Shown here: piece by piece, positions 57,428-64,000 of the stretch
How the letters are laid out: every line of letters starts with the position of its first letter
Position numbering within the stretch: the first letter of the stretch is position 1
DNA from: Mariannaea sp. PMI_226
Lineage: Eukaryota; Ascomycota; Sordariomycetes; Hypocreales; Nectriaceae
Assembly (NCBI GenBank): GCA_024336345.1
Contig: JANFOG010000011.1
Span: forward strand, 434,001-498,000
Direction of reading: 5' to 3'
Length of the DNA: 64,000 nucleotides
Notes under the pieces: generated by a model
What the model saw: only the letters and a program-made list of their open reading frames with translations
Told to the model about the DNA's origin: nothing
The model's database searches: none
Translations under genes and position numbers: made by a program

Positions 57428-59044
57428 ACGTCGATTCAAAATCTTGGTAAGGCGGTGCCAGTCATGTTGTTTCTTGTTATAACTACTGTTATCATTCTAC
57501 ATTGGGCGGGAATCGGGGATTAGGAGTTTCTTGGAGGCTTGTTGGCGTTATTTCTGCATCACTCACACTCTTACCACGAGGTATCTAACTAGTTTGCTGG
57601 CTGGCAGTTGTCTGTCTTATTAGGCAATGACTCTTTTTTTTCTCTTCTGCATTCCCTTGGCCCTCATCCGAATTGTTGATGCTGTCAAGCCTTACTCCGA
57701 TCAACGGATCTGTGAGTCTGGGACCAGAGGGCGTCGATTGGCTTCGTCATAGACAACTCATGCAAGATGAACCTGGCCTCCGACGTCCGGCCCGAACCTG
57801 ATTGGCGCTATGCTGCGGCTCGACGGAGAATATTGAGACGGTTATGGGTACCGCGCAAGAAAACGTGGTTTTTCATATAATACTACGTATGTGAAAAGGG
57901 CTAAGGAGCTGTATTCATGACAGTGCTCTATTAATCAAAAGTATGAGCAATTTCAGTTATTACTGTCTTATCTATGACGGAGAATTGGAAACCAAGAATT
58001 ATCCCGGTCTTATTCTCCCCCTCCCCCCCATTAACATGCGGTGAATAATGCACGTCGGTCGGCTCGCATTCGGAACCCCAGAAATGAATCTGGAGAACGC
58101 GGAGATACGATTCAGAGGTCCCCCCCTGGTCACATCCCACTGGTACAGATTGCGTGCCCTTTACTAGCTATGTGTATGGAAAATAGAGCATGTTGGTTCC
58201 ATTTCGATACATTCCACCCACGCCTCACTTTCATTTGTACGTTTCTTTTTTTTGGCCCCCAAGTTACTTTTCCCATTCTTCCTCAAGCTTCACCTAATTG
58301 GGGCATGTGACTTCGCGCAACTCTCGCCCCGACGACGGCGGCAAAGTGAGTCACGTCGACCACCACGCACGCTTCACTCTGCGCGCTACACTCTTTTGAT
58401 TGTTTATTTGGAGGAAACATTGGGAAGTTCAATCTGGGAGCCGATTATTGGTTAAGGATCATTCACGATCGGCTCTATTTTGCTTGGTTAGACCATGTAA
58501 TTACTCCGTCTTTCATGTTTTTGTGTCATCGATATCATGGAACGTGGCGTTCTAACAGATCCGCTCTCCCTTGTAACATCTCTCTAGTTTAGATGAGTTA
58601 TAAAATAAAGATGAATTCCCTGAGTTGAATACAAATTATTCTGTAAAGTTGTTTCTACATGGTCTATCATCCACTCAACATCTGAATTTGGGGTTTGTTT
58701 CTGGTTGCTCGGTGTAACAACCAAATCCCCGAGCCTTGCCCCTCCTGATTCCCCTCCCCGGCCAAAAAAAAATTGAGCGTCTTTCAACTGTGTCGCACCC
58801 TCAATTCGGAGTCAGCAGCCTTCAACGTCATAACTCTTTTTCTTACCTTTCAGCCTCACGTCACATCAGCTTCCCTCATTCCCGCCACACCACGTATCGC
58901 TCCCTTGCCAAAACATCCTTTAAAAAAAAGAAGGAAAAATCGACATAGTTGGGGATCTCTTCATCATCTGATCCCCTCTCTTCTATTCTGTTTCATCAGC
59001 TCGCCCTAGTTCAGCCAGTGACCACCTCCATTCAACAACCCATC
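57428..59044. other. gene-free spacer
   Basis: 1.6 kb between two plus-strand genes. Frames on both strands are short and unmatched. The last 300 bases are the CT-rich leader of the GFA-like gene. Confidence 0.5.
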
Positions 59045-59894
59045 ATGGAAGCTCGATGCCAGTGCGGCTCTGTGACCTTCACCACGCCTCTGCCGCAGCC
59101 TCTCGCGCTGTACATCTGCCACTGTTCCGAATGTCGCCGCCAAACCAGCTCGGCCTTTGGAACATCGGCCATTTTCCCTCGCTTCTCCCTGCCTGAGACC
59201 GATATGTTGAGTTGCTACAGGTATGGCTGATGACGTCTGTACTCCGGGAACTCATACTTTACCGGACCCCGTCACAATTTGCTCCTTTTCTTCTCTCTTT
59301 CTCTCTGGAGGCCCTCTGTTTTATACTGAAACTAATGCTTTCAACTCACCATAGTCGACCTACAGCCTCGGGACACAAGCTATATTGGTGCGTCAACTCT
59401 GAGCAAGAGAATCCCTCTGCATGCGGAACTCATTGATTAACAAACCAACTCTGGGAAACAGCTACTTTTGTCGAATCTGCGGAACTCGTCTTCTCCATAC
59501 CACTCCCGTAAGTGCTAAACAAAGAAAAAGACCAAAAAAAAGAAAGAAAAAAAAGACACTTCCCTTTTCCTGCTTCCCGCTTTCTCATGGGGAGCTTCCG
59601 TCAGAGCTCCCCACCTTTCCCGTGCCACCAAATAAAGAGGAAATTGACACTCATTCTGAGTCCTCCCAGAGTAAAAACGTCGTCTCCGTCAAGGGAGGAT
59701 GCCTCGAGGGCCTGGATTGGAAGCGCGCCATTCACATCTGGACCAAAACGGCCATGGTGCCCATCCCCGAAGGCTCCGAGACTCACTCCGAGGAGTCGGG
59801 GTACACCGACTACGGCACAACGCAGGAAGACCTCGACCAGCCCGGCATTTTGACGGGTAATGGTGATTGCGAGATGGGCTCCTCCTGCTCTTGA
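59045..59894 (+). CDS. GFA/CENP-V-like zinc protein
   Basis: Four exons (59045-59220, 59355-59387, 59462-59507, 59670-59894) give 159 residues. The family zinc pattern is visible: CQCGSV at residues 5-10, CHCSECRR near 27-34, and, restored by the 33- and 46-base exons, YFCRICGTRL near 72-80. This is the glutathione-dependent formaldehyde-activating (GFA)/CENP-V fold, a small cytosolic zinc domain. Members act on S-hydroxymethyl-glutathione or have unknown substrates. After the fold comes VVSVKGGCLEGLDWKRAIHI, typical of fungal members, and a Glu/Ser-rich tail ending CEMGSSCS. Exons 2 and 3 are inferred from frame and family motifs, with a GATTAAC branch site in the second intron. The last acceptor is chosen to reach SKNVVSVKGG; an earlier one would add a poly-Lys-free PSELPTFP segment. 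Confidence 0.82.
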
Positions 59895-60314
59895 TCTTCT
59901 ACATATTAAGTTGTCCAAAGTATGTTTGTTTATTTTCTTTCTTTCATTCTTTCTTTTCCCTCTAGTTTCCTCACCTAGATACGAGGGATTCGGCATGAGG
60001 CGAAATTTTGGGGGGGGCTTCTTTGTACGCTGTGAGTGAATGGCTAACTGGGTGAGCGAGTTGGCTGACCGGACTGATAACCCCCCCGCCCGGGGTTTTT
60101 TTGATTTACTGCTGTTTGTTGTACTCCGTTTGTGGCGATGATCATACAGGTATGGAGTTTTTTTTTTCTGTTGTTGGCAAGTTCGGACTATCAACACGGC
60201 AAACCCGGACATGGAAACCTTTTGTGTAGTCGACCTTGTGAAGGGAAAAAAAAAAGTATTCAGATATACCATGTGTGACAATATTGGCGCATTCAACACA
60301 CGTACATACAGTGG

Positions 60315-60330
60315 ATATATATATATATAT
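60315..60330. repeat. (AT)8 microsatellite
   Basis: Perfect AT dinucleotide run within intergenic DNA. Confidence 0.85.
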
Positions 60331-60772
60331 AAGGTCCATTTCACGTCATACATAATACAATAGTAGTAAATACAAATGCAGAAATGTGTAGCTAGCCTGA
60401 TGTGGATTGCGTGATTGTGCTGGGCTTATTTTTATTCATGGGGCGGATTGTTGTACCAACCCTGAGGAATCAAATGAAGCTGGGGGAGCAACAACAAGGA
60501 AGCAAATCGAGGAGAGGGAGAGAGAGGCGACAACACAAGACTATTATAATGGCTACGTATTATACATATACCATAGACTGTACTCAACAGAAGCGGAAAT
60601 AGTTGAAACCGCAACGGTCCTAGAGTATTTAGTTTGCGATCGGTGGCGGCAACAAGGGGGGACTGACCTGGTCTGGTCTGGCTTGGCAGGCTATGCGAAA
60701 CAAATGAGGCTCCTGGTTATGCCTCGCTTCAGTTACAAAAGCCCCCATCTTCGTTCATTTAATGCAGTGTAC

Positions 60773-60797
60773 CCCAGCCCAGCCCAGCCCAGCCCAG
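60773..60797 (+). repeat. (CCCAG)5 tandem repeat
   Basis: Five perfect pentamer units in tandem. Confidence 0.9.
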
Positions 60798-61199
60798 TGC
60801 ATATTAATTGCTACGTCGTACTCAATAAGTATAAGGTAATGTTAATGCTCAAAGCGCCACACTATGATTCTCTCCCCCGCACGGGGCACACGTTCCAGGT
60901 GAACCAGGATTCCCTCTCTCTCCCCACTCTCTAACTCTCCCCTCACTAGTCATGCACTTTCAGATGCCCGTCAACGTTATTTCAGGCGCTCGGTCCCGTC
61001 TCAATATATTCTATTGACGGCCCCCTTGAGGATCTATTGGCTCTTTGCTCAGCCCTTTTCGATATTGGAGGTAGACAATTTTGAACACTGTCTCTGTCCG
61101 TTCTTACTATTATTTTAATTTTGTTTTGTTTTCCTTTCGTTCGTTTTTACCTGATTGCAAATAGAATGTCTCCATTTGAAATCCTACTTTGTCTCCTCG

Positions 61200-61220
61200 C
61201 CCCCCCCCCCCCCCCCCCCC
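61200..61220 (+). repeat. 21-base poly-C run
   Basis: A single uninterrupted C homopolymer, unusual in length and a likely place for length error in sequencing. Confidence 0.9.
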
Positions 61221-62125
61221 AAGTGTCATGCTTTTGTTTTGACTAGGGTTTTGGATGTGAAACCATCCCGTCCTGTCTCCCGATTTTTTTTTCTGCTAAC
61301 TACAACTGTATCTGTCTAATGCTCCGTACCCTGCCTACTCTAAACATTTGCCGTTGTTCCCCTCCCTCCCCTTTCTCGCAAGCGAATACAACCACGCACC
61401 ATGAACCCCCCTAACCCATTTCAAGTCTCATCCCCAAATAGCATCATTTTTCGTTTGAGATTCAGTCTCAAGACCACAGCAACGCAGGTATGCCCCCTTA
61501 CTGGACGACACCCAGGGGAGGGGGCGACGTAATCTTGTCAGGGACAGTGTATGAGTTGGCGCAGAGAAGCGAGACAATGGCAGAATGGAATAGTTTCTTC
61601 TTCGTCTTGGAAGTGGTGCCATAGTTACTCTTCCGGCTCCTCCTCCGCTCCCTTCATCCTCATCCCATCTCATTCTCTTCTCTTTCCCATTTTCTTTCCT
61701 TCTTCTTTCTCGGTAGTTGTTTGGCTGGGTTCTCTTTTTGCCTCGCCCATCGCTCGTTTCCATTCTGTCGGGTCTGGACCTGACGACATATCGACTCATT
61801 TTTTTTTTTCCCTTTCCCTTCTTCACTTTCCTTTTCCTTGCCTTAGAACTGCCCGGGGCAGCAGTCAATTTTGGATATCCATCCATCTATCTATTCAATA
61901 TTTGCGAGCTTGGTCCAGCTGTTGTCCATCAACTGGATCGAGATAGCCTTCCCTTTCTTCTCGTCTTTCCTTAGGGCTGAGCCTGATTTTACTTCACTTC
62001 TGTTTACGCCAACAGCCGGACTGTGCCATCCCCTATTTACGCTTTCTGTGAGACACAAAGAGGCTGTTCTGTGAGGATCAACTTGGACTTTAAATCAGGA
62101 TACTACTCCAATTTGGACAGAAATA

Positions 62126-63760
62126 ATGAGGATAACTCTGGCTTTCTGCTGGGCGGTGCCCTTCTTCTCCCTCGCCAATGTCAGTTCCCTCCTAGATGAC
62201 AACTCAACTCAAGACTACAGCAAGCTAATTTTGCATATCGACATCCAGGCTGCCGCAGCTGGCCATAGAAACGGGCATTATGCCCTCAGAAAGGGACAGT
62301 GGAGGGGGCAGAGAAATGATAACTCTACAGACACCGTAGGAGCGGAGAATTTCGAAGGGTGAGTAAGAGTTCCTTTGGACGAAGCTAAAGAAGAAACACA
62401 CACATCTGTATACATCAGGGCTTTTTTCTATTGTCATGCTCATATGAATGTTGGTTTTATTTTTATTAACAGCTTAAAACCACAGACTTCGAATCTCAAC
62501 CGTTACAGCAACCGAAACTGTGACACAACAGGTGCAGGTCACCGTAGCTGGTGAACCCGTGACCGTCACTCAGGAGGCGGCTAAGCCATCTGTAAGTGTA
62601 TTTCATGCATCCTTCACTATTTATTCCATGTTGAGAACAGTTGCTAATATGTAATGCTTTTTCACAGGCCGTCACTGTGACTGAGACAGTCATGCTCAAT
62701 GGCAAAGGGGTAAGGATATTTAACTAGGATTGCCCAGTTTCATCATCATCATTCGCTAATATTCAATGACAGGCCACTACCACCGTTACCGAGACAGTCG
62801 CCGGCACTTGTGAAGGTCCCGTAAGTCTATCAAAATCTTCATCAACTGACCCGATCCGTCATTTACACCCTCTAGGCCAGCAATACTACGCCCGGCGCTG
62901 TTGTGAACGTCGGCAATGGGAAGGGTGTTGGTGTTTCCCTCATTCCCATTGCTGCAAGTGAGCTACCAACCACGACATTCACCTTCGATCCGTATGCAAC
63001 ACAGCCAATACCGAGCGCGCCAAATACTCTCAGCGCACCAAACTCATTGACCACACCCATTGCACCAAGTGCACCAGTCGCACCAGGCGCACCAAGCGCC
63101 CCGATTGTGTCTAATATCCAGAGTGATCCCAACCCACCGGCTACCGCGCCAGCATCAGTCGGTGAGAGTTCAGCCCTCATCGCCACGTCCTCCTTAGACA
63201 TCAGCACCTCCGTTATTCCCACAGTCCCAGCCAGTGTCCCAGTCAAGTCCGACGACCCAGTCAACCCAACCACGAGATCAAAGCAGACGGCCAGCGGCGA
63301 TATCGCTTCGACCCAGACCGAGGCCACTGCGTTGCCTGTTGAATCCACCACCTCTACCGAGGCCATCTTCCCCTCCGCGAATCCGGACAAGGTCGGCTCA
63401 ACCAAGACCACTTCAGTCCCCGCTCAATCCACCACCCTGGCTACCTCCGCGAAGTTGGACAAACTCGTCCCAACCAAACCCACCAAAGACTTGCCTGGAT
63501 CAACCACTTTAAACCTCGCTGAATCAACCACCATTACTGAAAGCCTCGCTCCCACCGTCAATCTAGGCGGCCTCGATCCGCAGAATTCTGCGCAGTCCGA
63601 GTCCGTCGCCCAGGACACCGCCACAGCCGTCGTCGTGCCCAGTAAGCCTCTTGCCTCGATCAACTCCTCGAGCCTGAGTCTCCTCAGCAGTGTTCTCGTC
63701 CTCGGTAATTTGATTCCCGCCACCGCTACTATTCAACCCCGCGCCCAATTCACTGCGTAA
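62126..63760 (+). CDS. secreted mucin-like Ser/Thr/Pro-rich protein
   Basis: Five exons (62126-62358, 62486-62591, 62668-62709, 62773-62820, 62876-63760) give 437 residues. An N-terminal signal peptide (MRITLAFCWAVPFFSLANV) is followed by a short charged region, then Thr/Val repeats ending in T-E-T-V (ATETVTQQVQVTVAG, AVTVTETVMLNGKG, ATTTVTETVAGTCEGP). Two of these units are single exons of 42 and 48 bases bounded by phase-0 introns. The last exon encodes a Ser/Ala/Pro repeat (SAPNTLSAPNS..., APVAPGAPSAP) and a Ser/Thr-rich segment with recurrent STT motifs. The tail is hydrophobic (SSLSLLSSVLVLGNLIPATAT) but ends in a hydrophilic stretch, so a GPI signal is doubtful. This composition suits an O-glycosylated cell-wall or secreted protein. 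The family is not recognised. Confidence 0.78.
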
Positions 63761-64000
63761 GTGGAATGAAAGTAGATGTGTCATAACAAGATAGATTGGG
63801 ATAAACGGGAAAGGGACAGTATCATGTAATTGTGTAAAGAATACTTTATTGGTGGCATCAGCTTGGGGAAAAGATGTACATATGAATATGTTTCTTGTAG
63901 GGTGATGGGAATCTAGGCGAGTCCTGTAGATTCTGAATAAATTTCTGTCCTAGTTCCTCCATGGGGTATCATGTCGTGTTTTTCTTTCTTTCTTTCCTCC
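63761..64000. other. downstream flank at window end
   Basis: 3' flank of the mucin-like gene. No gene is visible before the window ends. Confidence 0.4.

Larger units (their letters stand above)
59895..62125. other. gene-free region rich in simple repeats
   Basis: 2.2 kb without a supportable gene. It contains an (AT)n tract, a (CCCAG)n block and a 21-base C-run. The right end is the CT-rich leader of the mucin-like gene. Confidence 0.5.

Overview
The window is nuclear DNA of a filamentous ascomycete (Pezizomycotina, most likely a sordariomycete and possibly Hypocreales; the class is an inference from protein flavour). The evidence is: compact genes with 45-165 bp GT-AG introns and CTAAC/CTGAC-type branch points, no operons, genes on both strands, long pyrimidine-rich leaders, and fungal-type orthologues (Orc6, Med8, Sit4/PP6, Upf3, IQGAP, Rmd8, Trm12, choline sulfatase, Ssp120). 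Gene models were spliced by hand; exon limits are given in each entry. No rRNA, convincing tRNA, CRISPR array or intact transposon was found.

Layout. 0-5.4 kb: a mitochondrial PPR-like protein (-), a CZIB/DUF866 zinc protein (+) and a Cys-rich single-pass membrane protein (-) whose signal peptide has no in-frame ATG. 5.4-8.7 kb: gene-free. 8.7-24.5 kb is gene-dense: an SDR oxidoreductase, a secreted His/Gly repeat protein, ORC6, an Ssp120-like EF-hand protein, the tRNA wybutosine enzyme TRM12/TYW2, a PP6/Sit4 phosphatase with an acidic insertion of about 80 residues, UPF3 with an extra C-terminal RRM, a tail-anchored FMN-split-barrel protein, and a His-rich coiled-coil/RED-rich protein. 24.5-31.4 kb: a 7 kb gene-free block. 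31.4-35.6 kb: a nucleotide-sugar/triose-phosphate translocator family transporter and an RMD8/DUF155 protein. 36.3-38.4 kb: a decayed assimilatory nitrate reductase gene. 40-45.2 kb: IQGAP with about 14 IQ-like repeats. 45.2-50.7 kb: gene-free, with a CT-rich leader. 50.7-64 kb: choline sulfatase, MED8 (with an open in-frame continuation after its TAG), a 2EXR/F-box-like protein, a GFA/CENP-V-like zinc protein, and a mucin-like secreted protein built partly from small phase-0 exons.

Most genes are unrelated housekeeping functions: replication (ORC6), transcription (MED8), mRNA surveillance (UPF3), tRNA modification (TRM12), signalling (PP6) and cytokinesis (IQGAP). They do not form a pathway. 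The accessory content is two secreted repeat proteins, the Cys-rich membrane protein, choline sulfatase and the nitrate reductase pseudogene. I found no clear new multi-gene system. The best leads are the nitrate reductase remnant, the secreted repeat proteins, the PP6 insertion and the MED8 readthrough-like tail.
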